From Salinactinospora qingdaonensis (GTDB lineage Bacteria; Actinomycetota; Actinomycetes; Streptosporangiales; Streptosporangiaceae), in contig NZ_BAABDD010000006.1 of the NCBI RefSeq assembly GCF_039539445.1, forward strand, positions 219,968 through 283,967: a stretch of 64,000 nucleotides of DNA, read 5' to 3'. Below, piece after piece: positions 27,163-36,266 of the stretch. Positions within the stretch are counted from its first letter, which is position 1; the number at the start of each line of letters is the position of its first letter. Made by a program: the position numbers and the translations under genes. The notes under the pieces were generated by a model that was not told where the DNA came from, ran no database searches, and saw nothing but the letters and a program-made list of their open reading frames with translations.

Positions 27163-28428
27163 CTACATGCCGGTGGGCTCCAGGACCTCCCGCCCCACAA
27201 ACGGGCGCAGCGCCTCGGGGACGATCACGGAACCGTCGGCCTGCTGGTGATTCTCCAAGATCGCCACGATCCAGCGGGTTGTGGCGAGCGTGCCGTTGAG
27301 CGTGGCCGCGAAACGGGGCTTGCCCGCCTCGTCGCGGTAGCGAATGTTGAGCCGCCGCGCCTGGAAGTCGGTGCAGTTCGAGGTTGAGGTCAGCTCGCGG
27401 TAACGCTGCTGGCTGGGAATCCACGCCTCGCAGTCGTACTTGCGGGCCGCGCTCGTCCCCAGGTCACCACCGGCGATGTCGACCACCCGGTAAGGCAGCT
27501 CCAGCTTGTCGAGCATCTCGCGTTCCCACGCCAGCAACCGCAGGTGCTCCTCGTGCGCCTGGTCGGGGTGAGCGTAGACGAACATCTCGACCTTGTTGAA
27601 CTGGTGCACCCGGATGATGCCACGCGTGTCCTTGCCGTAAGAGCCGGCCTCCCGACGGAAGCAGGTCGACCAGCCGATGTAGCGGTGGGGCAGCGCGTCG
27701 GCGGCGAGGATCTCGTCGGCGTGGTACCCGGCCAGGGGCACCTCGGAGGTACCGACGAGGTAGAGGTCGTCGGCGGGCAGGTGGTACACCTCGGCGGCGT
27801 GGGCTCCGAGGAAACCGGTGCCCTCCATGGTTTCGGGTTTGACCAGCACGGGAGGCACGGTGGGGGTGAAACCGTTGGCCACCGCCTGCTGCATGGCGAG
27901 GTTGAGCAGCCCCAGCTCCAGCATCGCGCCCACACCGGTGAGGAAGTAGAAACGCGCCCCCGAGACCTTGGCGCCGCGCTCGGTGTCGATGGCGCCGAGC
28001 TTCTCCCCCAGCTCCAGATGGTCGCGGGGGGTGAAGTCGAACGCGCGTGGCGTGCCGATCTCGTCCATCACGGTGAAGTCGTCGACACCGCCTTCGGGCG
28101 CCCCCTCCTCCACGAGGTTGGGAACCTCGGCCACAAGCTGGTCGAGCTCCTCCCCGAGACGCTCGGCCTCGGCCTCAGCCTCCTTGACCTCGGCTGACAG
28201 CGCTTTGGCTTTGGCGAGCAACTCCTCGCGTTCCTCCGGTGCGGCGGAGGAGACCGACTTTCCCACATTCTTTTGCTCGGCACGCAGCGACTCGAAGCGC
28301 GCGAGTGCGGTGCGGCGGCGCGAGTCCATGTCGAGGAGCCGGTCAACGACGGATTCGTCCTCGCCTCGGACACGCTGCGAGACGCGGAGTCGGTCAGGGT
28401 CTTCCCGTAGAGCACGCAGGTCGATCAC
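27163..28428 (-). CDS. serS: Seryl-tRNA synthetase
   Basis: 421 residues from a GTG at 28428, beginning MIDLRALREDPDRLRVSQ, the usual SerRS start. A long antiparallel coiled-coil arm (residues about 30-105) binds the tRNA-Ser variable arm. The class II catalytic core has motif 2 around TCFRREAGSYGKDTRG, the serine/ATP region 'YRELTSTSNCTDFQARR', and motif 3 near 'NGTLATTRWIVAILENHQ'. It charges tRNA-Ser, one copy of which lies at 21812. pheA lies upstream on the same strand, 148 bp away. Confidence 0.97.
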   Translation of the reverse strand: MIDLRALREDPDRLRVSQRVRGEDESVVDRLLDMDSRRRTALARFESLRAEQKNVGKSVSSAAPEEREELLAKAKALSAEVKEAEAEAERLGEELDQLVAEVPNLVEEGAPEGGVDDFTVMDEIGTPRAFDFTPRDHLELGEKLGAIDTERGAKVSGARFYFLTGVGAMLELGLLNLAMQQAVANGFTPTVPPVLVKPETMEGTGFLGAHAAEVYHLPADDLYLVGTSEVPLAGYHADEILAADALPHRYIGWSTCFRREAGSYGKDTRGIIRVHQFNKVEMFVYAHPDQAHEEHLRLLAWEREMLDKLELPYRVVDIAGGDLGTSAARKYDCEAWIPSQQRYRELTSTSNCTDFQARRLNIRYRDEAGKPRFAATLNGTLATTRWIVAILENHQQADGSVIVPEALRPFVGREVLEPTGM

Positions 28429-28576
28429 GCATGCAGGCTACCGCCCTGTGGAAGGTGGTCACATCTCCTTCCCCGGGGCGCCGGCAGCGCTGTCGCTGCT
28501 ACCGGCGTGCAGGGCGGGACAAGCGCGGGAGCCACCACCGGGGCTGCGCCGGCCCGACGACGCGCGGCAGCAGGAG

Positions 28577-29524
28577 TTACCCGGCTTCGCCGGCGCGGAT
28601 GCGGTTGAGCCACAACTCGGCCTCATGGAAGTCGGCGTTGGTGGTGTCGCGCCTGGGCAGGAACGGCGTGAGCTCTGTGCCGGCGTCGTCGCGCGGGTAG
28701 CTGCCGAGGAAACGGATGTCCTTGCAGATACGTCGCAGCCCCATCAGCGCTTCGCCGAGGCGGGCCTCGGCGACGTGGCCGTCGGCGTCGAGACAGAAAC
28801 AGTAGTTGCCCAGGCCGTCGCCGGTGGGCCGGGATTCGAGCCGGGTGAGGTTGACGCTGCGGATCGCGAACTGGTTCAGCAGTTCAACGAGCGCACCGGG
28901 GTGGTCGTTGGAGAGAAACGCCACGAGCGAGGTGCGGTCGGCGCCCGTGGGCTCGGGCAGCGCGCCGGGGCGGCGTAGGTAGATGAAGCGGGTGGCGGCG
29001 TCAGCACGGTCGCCCACCCCGGTGGCGAGCACATGCAGCTTGTAGCGCTCCGCCGCGACGCGCGCGCAGATGGCGGCGTCGTAGGGCGACCCCGGTTCGG
29101 CCACCGCTTGGGCGGCGGCGGCGGTGGAAGAGATGGTGTGGGTTTCGGCGTCGGGCAGGTGGCGCGCCAGCCAGCCGCGGCACTGCGCGAAGGCGTGGGA
29201 GTGCGTCGCGATGTGCTTGACGTCGGCGAGTTCGGTGTTGGCCTGGCCGACGAGGACGAACTCGACGGGGACGGCGACCTCGGCGGAGATCAGCAGCGGT
29301 TCCCCGTTGATGAGTTCGGCGATGGTGGCGGTGACTCCGCCCTCGACGGAGTTCTCCAGCGGCACCACCCCGCCGGTGAACTCGCCACGCCGAACCGACT
29401 CGAAGACCGTGTCGACACCGGAGCAGGGCACGAAAGCGTCGGCGGGCGTGTCGGGTTTGAGTGTGCGCAGCGCGACCTCAGTGAACGTTCCCTCAGGCCC
29501 CAGGTAGGCATAACGGTCTGGCAT
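28577..29524 (-). CDS. pheA: Prephenate dehydratase
   Basis: 315 residues from ATG at 29524. The PDT domain begins 'RYAYLGPEGTFTEVALR' and has the conserved 'PLENSVEGGVTAT' and a Thr-containing active site near AETHTISSTAAA. A C-terminal ACT domain (LVAFLSNDHPGALVELLNQF..LTRLESRP) should bind phenylalanine for feedback control. It decarboxylates and dehydrates prephenate to phenylpyruvate. There is no chorismate mutase domain. Confidence 0.96.
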   Translation of the reverse strand: MPDRYAYLGPEGTFTEVALRTLKPDTPADAFVPCSGVDTVFESVRRGEFTGGVVPLENSVEGGVTATIAELINGEPLLISAEVAVPVEFVLVGQANTELADVKHIATHSHAFAQCRGWLARHLPDAETHTISSTAAAAQAVAEPGSPYDAAICARVAAERYKLHVLATGVGDRADAATRFIYLRRPGALPEPTGADRTSLVAFLSNDHPGALVELLNQFAIRSVNLTRLESRPTGDGLGNYCFCLDADGHVAEARLGEALMGLRRICKDIRFLGSYPRDDAGTELTPFLPRRDTTNADFHEAELWLNRIRAGEAG

Positions 29525-29629
29525 GTTCAGCAGAATATAACGTTCGCGATGGGTGGTGCCGGAGATACAGGGTGGCCATTGCAGGTCACAGACTTTGTGC
29601 GGGACGGGGACGGGCAGGCGAGACGGGGC

Positions 29630-30295
29630 TCACCTGTTGCCGGCGGTGGAGCGGTCCATGGTGGGCTGTTCGCTCTCAGCGGCAGGGTTGTGCCCGTGGC
29701 GAGGGCTGCGCCCGCGGTTGCCGCGGCGAGCGGACCGCTCAGCGTCGGCGTCGTCGCTGTGCTGACCGCGAGCGCTGTCAGCGGGGCCAAAGCCTTCGCC
29801 CGCAGGCGTGGCCGTTGCGGCAGACTCGCCTGCCTCAGCGGGGCGGGTGAGCGAGACAGTGGAGACGGCCGCGTCGCTGTCCTCAGCGACGATGTCCCCG
29901 GCTCCCTGACCCATGCGGGCCGCGCGAATGGCTTGCTGCTCCTCGGGGGAGAGCGTCTCGTTCGCGTGTCCCGCTGCGATGGCTTTGGCGTAGGTACGGG
30001 TTTCGCTACGGCCGTTGATGGAGGTCAAGACCACACCGTCGCCCGCTGCGTTGAGCATGGCGATCGAGAAGGAGCGCGCGCCCGACATGGCCTCCAGGGC
30101 GTCGTAACGCACCAGGGCGACGTCGCGCACCGCTCGGAGGTCGGCTTGGCCGTTGCCCATCTCGTTACGCAGCCGGCTGAGGACGGCATTGCTCTCGTCC
30201 ACCGCGGCGCGTGCCTTGGTGTGGGCTCGGGACCCCACGACCAGTCCGCAGAGCCCGATCAGGATGCCTGTGGCAGCAAGGATCGTAGATAACAC
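29630..30295 (-). CDS. DUF4446 family membrane-anchored protein
   Basis: 221 residues from a GTG at 30295. One N-terminal helix (LSTILAATGILIGLCGLVVG) is followed by a cytoplasmic domain with 'VALVRYDALEAMSGARSFSIAMLNAAGDGVVLTSI' and 'RTYAKAIAAGHANETLSPEEQQAI', the DUF4446 core. The last 75 residues are disordered. The function is unknown. pheA lies downstream on the same strand, 105 bp away. Confidence 0.88.
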   Translation of the reverse strand: MLSTILAATGILIGLCGLVVGSRAHTKARAAVDESNAVLSRLRNEMGNGQADLRAVRDVALVRYDALEAMSGARSFSIAMLNAAGDGVVLTSINGRSETRTYAKAIAAGHANETLSPEEQQAIRAARMGQGAGDIVAEDSDAAVSTVSLTRPAEAGESAATATPAGEGFGPADSARGQHSDDADAERSARRGNRGRSPRHGHNPAAESEQPTMDRSTAGNR

Positions 30296-30359
30296 GGTGC
30301 GAGACTAACCGATACAACGGGTTATATCCTGAATACACGGTGCGTCGCGCGCGTCGTTT

Positions 30360-31196
30360 TCACTGTTGCCGCCGGATCTGGCGAGCTCGCCGGTAGAGCG
30401 CCCGGGAGTTGGCGCGGACCCGCTCACGTAACAGGTTCGCCCCCGCGGCGAGCGTGGGACGTAGCTGCCGCGCAGCCAACGCTTGGGCGACGTCGGCGAA
30501 TTGGCGGGCGCGGTGGGTTTGGGCGCGCAGATCGGTCCCGGTGGGGAGATGCTCCAGGGGCACCTCGACTTCGGTCACCCGGAAGCCGTGGCGCAGCACA
30601 TCGATGGTGAGCCCCGTCTCGACGCCGAACCCCGACGCGAGGGGGCGGGCGGCCTCAAACGCGGCTCTGGTCAGGCAACGTTGCCCGTTGAGCGGCTGCT
30701 CGGGCTCCCAACCGGTGGCGCGGCGGACACCGTCGCGGGCGAGGCGGACAACGAACCCATGGCCGCCCGAACGCAGCCGGTCGGCCGGGAACAGGGCGAT
30801 GCTCATCTCGGCGTGCCCGGCACGGATGGGCTCGATGAGCGGCCCGGCGCCGGCGGCGCTGTCACCGAGATCGGCGTCGAGGAAGAGGAGGTGGCGCGGC
30901 GCCGCGATGGTACCGGAGGCGGTCTGCTGCTCTTCGAGCAGCCGGAGACCTTCGGCTCCGGTCTCCATCGCGGCACCTTTGCCGCGGTTGCGGCTATGCC
31001 GGATCAGTCGGGCGCCTGCGCTGGTGGCGGCGGGACCGGTCGTGTCCGTCGACCCGTCGTCGACCACGAGGACGAGGTCCACGCCGGGGAGCGTGCGGGC
31101 GGCGCGCACGGTGGCGCCGATCCGCCCGCTCTCGTCCTTGGCTGCGATGACAACGGCGACGTCGCCGGTTCGGCTGGTCCCACCCGAGTCACTCAT
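30360..31196 (-). CDS. Family 2 glycosyltransferase
   Basis: About 278 residues if it starts at ATG 31196. An earlier ATG at 31259 would overlap the upstream STAS gene by 41 bp and neither has a good ribosome site. A GT-A fold is shown by 'VAVVIAAKDESGRIGATVRA', 'LVVDDGSTDTT', 'NRGKGAAMETG' and the metal-binding 'LFLDADLGD'. It should transfer a sugar from a nucleotide-sugar; the acceptor is unknown. No transmembrane helices are obvious. Confidence 0.85.
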   Translation of the reverse strand: MSDSGGTSRTGDVAVVIAAKDESGRIGATVRAARTLPGVDLVLVVDDGSTDTTGPAATSAGARLIRHSRNRGKGAAMETGAEGLRLLEEQQTASGTIAAPRHLLFLDADLGDSAAGAGPLIEPIRAGHAEMSIALFPADRLRSGGHGFVVRLARDGVRRATGWEPEQPLNGQRCLTRAAFEAARPLASGFGVETGLTIDVLRHGFRVTEVEVPLEHLPTGTDLRAQTHRARQFADVAQALAARQLRPTLAAGANLLRERVRANSRALYRRARQIRRQQ

Positions 31197-31218
31197 ACGC
31201 TGATAGGGGGCAGGTCCG

Positions 31219-31575
31219 TTACTGCGACGCGGCGGTTCCCGCCGCAGCGGCGATGACATCGGTCGTGGGATGGATCGTAAACACCGCGTCGAGGCCGGTG
31301 ACTTCCAGGACTTTCATCACGGCCGGGCACGGAGCCACGAGTTCGAGGGCGCCCTCCTTTTCGCGGGCATGCTTCATGACCGAGAGGAGGACGTTCATGC
31401 CGGTGGAATCGCAGAACTCCACTCGGGACATGTCGACGAGCAGCCGGCGGGAGCCGTCGTTCACCGCGTCGACAAGCTTGCTGTGCAGATGCGGTGCCGT
31501 ATAGAGATCAATCTCGCCACGGACAGTGACGACAGCGTAATCCGCGTGAGACTGGCTTGAGATCTTCAACTCCAC
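31219..31575 (-). CDS. STAS-domain anti-anti-sigma factor (BldG/SpoIIAA-like)
   Basis: 118 residues from a GTG at 31575, the start that gives the family's usual length. 'VVTVRGEIDLYTAPHLHSKLVDAV' and 'VDMSRVEFCDSTGMNVLLSVM' hold the STAS fold and the conserved phospho-accepting serine (DSTG). In its unphosphorylated state such a protein frees a sigma factor by binding the anti-sigma kinase. The kinase-like ATPase gene lies immediately upstream (147 bp) on the same strand and is the likely partner. Confidence 0.9.
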   Translation of the reverse strand: MELKISSQSHADYAVVTVRGEIDLYTAPHLHSKLVDAVNDGSRRLLVDMSRVEFCDSTGMNVLLSVMKHAREKEGALELVAPCPAVMKVLEVTGLDAVFTIHPTTDVIAAAAGTAASQ

Positions 31576-31721
31576 ATTCGAGACTGTAGCGGTCCCGGGG
31601 AGTCCGTAGCTACCTCGTACCCGGTGTTTCGTCAGACAGATGGCACGTTGGTGATTAAAACCGCGTTTTTGGGGAAGGCCTGTCCGGTTGGGGCGTGACG
31701 ATACCGGCCACAGTGCTGCCG

Positions 31722-32234
31722 CTACCCGTTGACCGACGTCATGTGTTGGTAGGTCTCTTGACCAGCCGTACGCGAGGGCCACGTGTGGTTTTCATCGGAG
31801 GATATATCCGAGGCGGGCAGGTCGAGTACCGCCCAAACGGTGGTGGTGTTCTCGTCGACCTCGGTTCCCCACTTGGTAGCGAGATGCTGCACTATACCCA
31901 ACCCGCGGCCCCCTTGAGCGGTTTCATCAGCGTGAGCGACCCGAGGGAGCGTGTCCGAGCCTCCGTCGCTGACCGAGATCTCTATCCAGGCGCTTTCGTG
32001 CGACTCCCCGGCGTCGATCGCGATATTCCACGCCACCCGCAGGCTGTCGGGAGGGAAAGGCGGCGGCAGCGGCTCGGCGTGACGCAGGGCGTTACTCAGT
32101 AGTTCGCTGATGACAAGCGCGGCATCGTCGATCTTCGCGGCGCCAATGCCCCATGTGCGTAACTCTGAGCACAGGCGTTGACGCGCGGTTGTCACGCTCG
32201 ATGGCACATGTGGCAGCAGTACAGCCTTCGACAC
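31722..32234 (-). CDS. Anti-sigma-type ATP-binding protein (HATPase_c_2)
   Basis: 170 residues from a GTG at 32234 with GGGAG six bases upstream; further upstream frame extension is not supported. It has a GHKL ATPase without a His-kinase dimerisation domain: N-box 'VISELLSNALRHA', G1 'ISVSDGGSDTLP', G2 'GGRGLGIVQHLATKWG'. This is the RsbW/SpoIIAB-like class common in Streptomyces relatives. It may phosphorylate the STAS protein encoded next to it. Confidence 0.9.
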   Translation of the reverse strand: MSKAVLLPHVPSSVTTARQRLCSELRTWGIGAAKIDDAALVISELLSNALRHAEPLPPPFPPDSLRVAWNIAIDAGESHESAWIEISVSDGGSDTLPRVAHADETAQGGRGLGIVQHLATKWGTEVDENTTTVWAVLDLPASDISSDENHTWPSRTAGQETYQHMTSVNG

Positions 32235-32558
32235 GTGCGTCTCCCGTCCTTCCGCGCGCGAGTTTGTTCCCCCGTTGCCGGTTCGGCCCGCGGCACCCAC
32301 GCTCCGAGACGATCCCGAGGCGCCCCGCGATGGCCTAACGCTTGATAGACCTTCCCCTGTTCGGTGCTGTCCGATTTTCGCTATGCCGCTGTGGGTTTCT
32401 CGGGATCTACCCGCCGCACAGTGGTTGGTTCTCAGATTGGTTCTATGAACTCCGCCAGGGCCGAAATGCCCCGTCGGTTGGCCTTGGAAACCCGCTGACG
32501 GCGGTCCATCCCGAAAGCGGCGCACTTCACGACGACCTCTGGGCACTGCCAGGGGAAC

Positions 32559-34457
32559 TCAGCAGTGCCGACCACCCTGGCCAAAGGCCGTGTCCTCGTG
32601 CGCGGTCGGATTTCCCGCGAGCGAACAGGGTATCGTGAATCTCATTCGTGTTCCATGGGGAGTATTGGGATGGGCACTGAGGTCGCCCCCTTGAGCGCGA
32701 GCGAGCCTGCGCGCGATGTAGAGCCCCAGGCCGATACCGCCGAATCTGCGGCGATCCCCGACGTCGCCTTGGACGAACCGGTCGAATATGCGCTCCGCGT
32801 CACAGGCGGCCACCCCCACCCCCTCGTCGCTGACCTCGACAACCAAGGACTCCCCTGCCACATCGGCGCTCACGGTGACCGTTCCCCCCTCAGGGGAGTA
32901 CTTGAGCGCGTTCTCCAGTAGTTGACCGATGACGACGTCAGTGGCGACAGGATCGCCGAGCGCCATGGACAGGGAGTCGGGGGCATCAAGCAGCACCTGA
33001 TGGTGCTCGGAGAGAGGACGGAATGCGGCCGTCGTCTCCCGCAGCAGCGGCACGACGTCAAAAGGCGACTTGTCGACGGTGAGTTCGCCACTGCCGGCGG
33101 CCGAGCCCATGAGCAGATTCTCCACCAAGTACGACAGGCGGGTGGAACGTTCGGCGATCGTCGAGATGGCCTCGTAGCGAGCGGTGTCGTCGAGCCTGTC
33201 CCACTGGCGCGCCAGGGTCGTGGCAAACCCTCGAACCACGGTGATGGGCGTCCGCAGTTCGTGCCCGGCCGTCGCCAGGAACAGGTCCTTCTCCTGCTCC
33301 AGCGCCTTGGCCTGGGTGACGTCGCGAAAATCCACCACCTGCTCCCCGGTTTCGGGGATGTCGGCGATCAGGATCTCCAGCCATCGGCCGTTCTCCAACT
33401 GGTGGGTGAGCGACCCACGATGCTGATCGGGCAGGGGGAACGGCGGAGGCGTCCCGATCATATCGGCGAAAGCGTAGCCGGTCAGCTCGGCGGCGGTCCG
33501 GTTCCACTTGCGCACGCGACCGGCCCGGTCGAGGACGGCGATGCCGTCGTCGCTGGAGTCGACAACGGCCCGCTCATGGGCGCGGCGTCGGACCATCTCC
33601 TGATAAGCCATGGCGTTGCCTAAGGCGACACCGGCGTGCGCGGCGAGCAGTTCGAGCAGCTCCAACTCGACGTGGCCGACTCTGCCTCTGCTGTACAGGG
33701 CGTACAGTGCACCGTAGGGGCGCCCCTGGACGTTGGAGACCCCTAGCGCGATCGTGTGCAACCCCTGCAAGTCCGACCAGATCAGGTCGTCGAGCGACCT
33801 GGTGTCGTCCGTGGCCAGCAGCACTGTCTTGCCGCTGCGAAGCAGCTCGCCGAACAGGCTCGTCTCTAGGGGCGCGCTGTAGCCGCGCAAGTGGTCGGAG
33901 AGCTGAGTGAGGCTGACCAGCCGGAGCTGATCCTCCTCGATGAGGACGAAGCCCCCCGCGTCGGCTCCGGTGAGTTCGGTGAGGCTATGGGCGATACGGT
34001 CCAGGACCGACGACAGGTCGAGGTCGACGTTGATGTCGGCGACCACGTCGGTCAGGCGGCGGACGAGTTGGGCACGCTGGGCCACATGGTTGTGGATAGT
34101 CGCGGCGTCCTCGACGGCGTTGAACAGGCTCACCCAACCCGCGTTGTTGCCCTGCTCGTCGGTGAGCAGACTGGTGACGACCCGAACGTGCAGGCTGTGG
34201 CCGTCACGGTGGTGGCGGCGGGTGTGAACCGCCACCGGGCCCGCGGCGCGTACCCGTTCCAGCACAGCGTGGTGCTCGGCCATGAGCTCGTCGGGAACGA
34301 TCGGCGCCCGGTCACCGACGACCTCAGCGAAACGCCACCCGAACATGCGCTCGGCCGCCGGATTCCACTGCACGACACGCAGGTCGGGGTCGACCGCCAC
34401 GATCGGGTCGGCCGCACTGGCCAGGACCGCGTCGGCGGTGAGGGGCGCTGAGGTCAC
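32559..34457 (-). CDS. PAS-GAF-PAS sensor histidine kinase
   Basis: 632 residues from a GTG at 34457, the only start consistent with a complete first PAS domain. PAS1 is at about 10-120 ('VDPDLRVVQWNPAAERMFGW'), GAF about 150-290, PAS2 about 300-390 ('RAGRVRKWNRTAAELTGY'), HisKA with 'FLATAGHELRTPITV' (phospho-His), then HATPase (NALKYSPEGG, VSDEGVGV, GGIGLGLYI). No membrane helix is visible, so it is probably a cytosolic sensor. No receiver gene is adjacent; the partner-switch genes lie directly downstream on the same strand. Confidence 0.93.
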   Translation of the reverse strand: MTSAPLTADAVLASAADPIVAVDPDLRVVQWNPAAERMFGWRFAEVVGDRAPIVPDELMAEHHAVLERVRAAGPVAVHTRRHHRDGHSLHVRVVTSLLTDEQGNNAGWVSLFNAVEDAATIHNHVAQRAQLVRRLTDVVADINVDLDLSSVLDRIAHSLTELTGADAGGFVLIEEDQLRLVSLTQLSDHLRGYSAPLETSLFGELLRSGKTVLLATDDTRSLDDLIWSDLQGLHTIALGVSNVQGRPYGALYALYSRGRVGHVELELLELLAAHAGVALGNAMAYQEMVRRRAHERAVVDSSDDGIAVLDRAGRVRKWNRTAAELTGYAFADMIGTPPPFPLPDQHRGSLTHQLENGRWLEILIADIPETGEQVVDFRDVTQAKALEQEKDLFLATAGHELRTPITVVRGFATTLARQWDRLDDTARYEAISTIAERSTRLSYLVENLLMGSAAGSGELTVDKSPFDVVPLLRETTAAFRPLSEHHQVLLDAPDSLSMALGDPVATDVVIGQLLENALKYSPEGGTVTVSADVAGESLVVEVSDEGVGVAACDAERIFDRFVQGDVGDRRRFGGIGLGLYIARRLARAQGGDLSAHPNTPHGTRMRFTIPCSLAGNPTAHEDTAFGQGGRHC

Positions 34458-34575
34458 GTGGTCATAGTGCCATTCAGAACACGGTGCGCGACGCGCGAAT
34501 GGCGAGGTTCGACGGAATCTGGGGCAACAGTGCAGCCGGGACTCGCCGCCCCGGCTCACGGTCGGTTGGTCGCAC

Positions 34576-34893
34576 TCAGGCCACCCGCGGCTCCTCGCCG
34601 GTCTCGCTGACCATCTCGCGGCCGGCCACAGCCCAGGCGGTCATGCCGCCGGCGACGTTGGCGGCGCGCCACCCGGCGTCGTTGAGCGCCTGCACTGCCT
34701 GCGCTGAGCGCCCACCGACCCGGCAAATAACGTATACCTGTTGGTCCTGCGGGACCTCGCCGGCGCGCTGAGCCAACTCCGTCAGGGGGATGTGCACGGC
34801 GTGCGGCGCGTGCCCGGCCTGCCACTCGTCGATCTCGCGGACGTCGAGCAGGTAGCCGTCAGCGGGGACGGTGGTGACCTCAACCACCGGCAT
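34576..34893 (-). CDS. Single-domain rhodanese
   Basis: 105 residues from ATG at 34893 (GGGGAG a few bases upstream); an alternative ATG at 34917 sits directly on an AGGAGG and is too close to it. 'GYLLDVREIDEWQAGHAPHAVHIPL' and the active-site loop YVICRVGGRSAQA (catalytic Cys about residue 61) define a sulfurtransferase domain. It probably moves sulfane sulfur; the partner is unknown. Confidence 0.9.
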   Translation of the reverse strand: MPVVEVTTVPADGYLLDVREIDEWQAGHAPHAVHIPLTELAQRAGEVPQDQQVYVICRVGGRSAQAVQALNDAGWRAANVAGGMTAWAVAGREMVSETGEEPRVA

Positions 34894-35207
34894 ATTCTCC
34901 CCGAGCAACCGAATCATCCTCCTATGACCCGTTGTGAAACTTATGCCGCGAAGAGGAACCTGTGTTCTGTTCAGCGGTGTACCACAGGGTATGTCCATAC
35001 GTATGCGGGAGGTCACGGCAGCCCAGTCGTGGGTCCTGGTGGGGATGCTGGCGACGGGGTGCGGCACCGCTATTGGCGGGGGCGGCTTGGCGAAGGTCTG
35101 CCCCCGCCCGTCGGGCCCACATCCGCGGTGCAGCCCCGCCCACTGCCGTCCTCACCGCATTGCGTGGCCGCCGGTCATCACCCCCCGGCCGACAGTACCG
35201 GCAGCAT

Positions 35208-35273
35208 GAGGGTTTCCCGTCGCTCGTGCCTCGATCGCTGCGCGATCTCGACAGCCAGGGCCGGACTGAGGCC
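35208..35273 (-). repeat. REP-like dispersed repeat, copy D
   Basis: Inverted copy: TTTCCCGTCGCTCGTGCCTC, then GATCGCTGCGCGATCTCG, then ACAGCCAGGGCCGG. The core GATCGC-TGC-GCGATC is a perfect palindrome. Confidence 0.8.
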
Positions 35274-35580
35274 GGGGCTGGTGCCACGGCTTGCGGGATT
35301 CAACCCATAACAACCCACGACAGGCGGGCTATACGCCTCGGGCAAAGGCCGCACCCGGCGCCCGCCCGAGAGGTCACCCCCTTATGTTCAAAGTGGGCTA
35401 TCGCCAGGGCTGGTGCCCCGCTTTGCCCTGTGGCGGGGCTGCCTGCGCCTCGGAGGGCTGCGCCGATCCGGTGCCGTGTCGCGGGAGGTCACCCGTTGTC
35501 GTGTCCTAAGGCAACAGCGACGCCTTCGCTCCAGAAGCTACCGGCCCCGCTTCACCTCACTTCAGCGACCGCGCCCCCTC

Positions 35581-35630
35581 AAGCTACTGAGATCGCGCAG
35601 CGATCGAGGTACGAGCGAACGGCATCCGGC
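35581..35630 (+). repeat. REP-like dispersed repeat, copy E
   Basis: AAGCTACTGAGATCGCGCAG followed by CGATCGAGGTACGAGCGAAC. Same orientation as copies A, C and F. Confidence 0.8.
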
Positions 35631-35652
35631 TGGGCAAACGCACAGAGGCCTG

Positions 35653-35970
35653 GAAAAACACCAACGGCCCACCGGGAAGATAGCCAACAGCCATCGACCG
35701 TGGTGGGCCAGCCACAACAAACCCCACCCCAACCACGCGGGGCAAAGCCCCGCACCGGGGGGACCGGGGGGTCGCACCCCCGAAAAACACCAACGGCCCA
35801 CCGGGAAGATAGCCAACAGCCATCGACCGTGGTGGGCCAGCCACAACAAACCCCACCCCAACCACGCGGGGCAAAGCCCCGCACCGGGGGGACCGGGGGG
35901 TCGCACCCCCGAAAAACACCAACGGCCCACCGGGAAGATAGCCAACAGCTATCGACCATGGTGGGCCAGC
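35653..35970 (-). repeat. 129-bp tandem repeats with terminator-like hairpins
   Basis: Two complete identical units (35654-35782 and 35783-35911) and a partial third (35912-about 35970) with a few substitutions. Read on the minus strand, each carries GGCCCACC...GGTGGGCC enclosing GAT[A/G]GC-TGTTG-GCTATC and ends in GTTGGTGTTTTT, an intrinsic-terminator pattern; each full unit also has GCGGGGC-TTT-GCCCCGC. The array begins right after the 3' end of tRNA-Leu, so it looks like triplicated tRNA termination signals. Confidence 0.88.
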
Positions 35971-35973
35971 TCG

Positions 35974-36056
35974 TGGGCGAGGAGGGATTTGAACCCTCAC
36001 GTCCGTTAGGACACACGGACCTGAACCGTGCGCGTCTACCGTTCCGCCACCCGCCC
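35974..36056 (-). tRNA. tRNA-Leu (CAG anticodon)
   Basis: 83-nt class II tRNA on the minus strand. Acceptor GGGCGGG pairs with CTCGCCC (one G-T pair), discriminator A. The anticodon stem CACGG/CCGTG holds TTCAGGT (anticodon CAG); the variable arm is GTCCTAACGGAC-like and the T arm is GAGGG TTCAAAT CCCTC. CCA is not encoded. A tRNA-Leu next to fhaA is also seen in Mycobacterium tuberculosis. Confidence 0.95.
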
Positions 36057-36266
36057 GAGTGACATATACCTGTAGTGTCCCTTGCGTGTGGGCTTTGCTG
36101 GCCTTCCGCTTGGCGACAGAGATAAGGCTAGCACGGGTGCGGGATGGCTCGTGCACGGAAATGTTCAGCGTCTGGTTAGGCGAAGTACGGGGCGCGGGTG
36201 AATCAAAGGGCACCATTGCGCGGTTACGATCGTCATACATCGGGAGTGGAGTAAGGGAGGTACCTC

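Larger units (their letters stand above)
34894..35652. other. Gene-free region with two REP-like elements
   Basis: About 760 bp between the rhodanese start and the tandem repeats behind tRNA-Leu. It contains REP-like copies D and E (annotated separately). A frame runs through the entire region but is composed of repeat translation and is not credible. Confidence 0.5.

Noticed and set aside
35653..35970. CRISPR array
   Set aside because: Units are 129 bp and contiguous with no unique spacers, and no cas genes are near.
34962..36062. 366-codon frame across the REP-like elements, the tandem repeats and tRNA-Leu
   Set aside because: Its 43-residue internal repeats are the 129-bp DNA repeat read through, and it runs into the tRNA gene; no start signal or protein family.
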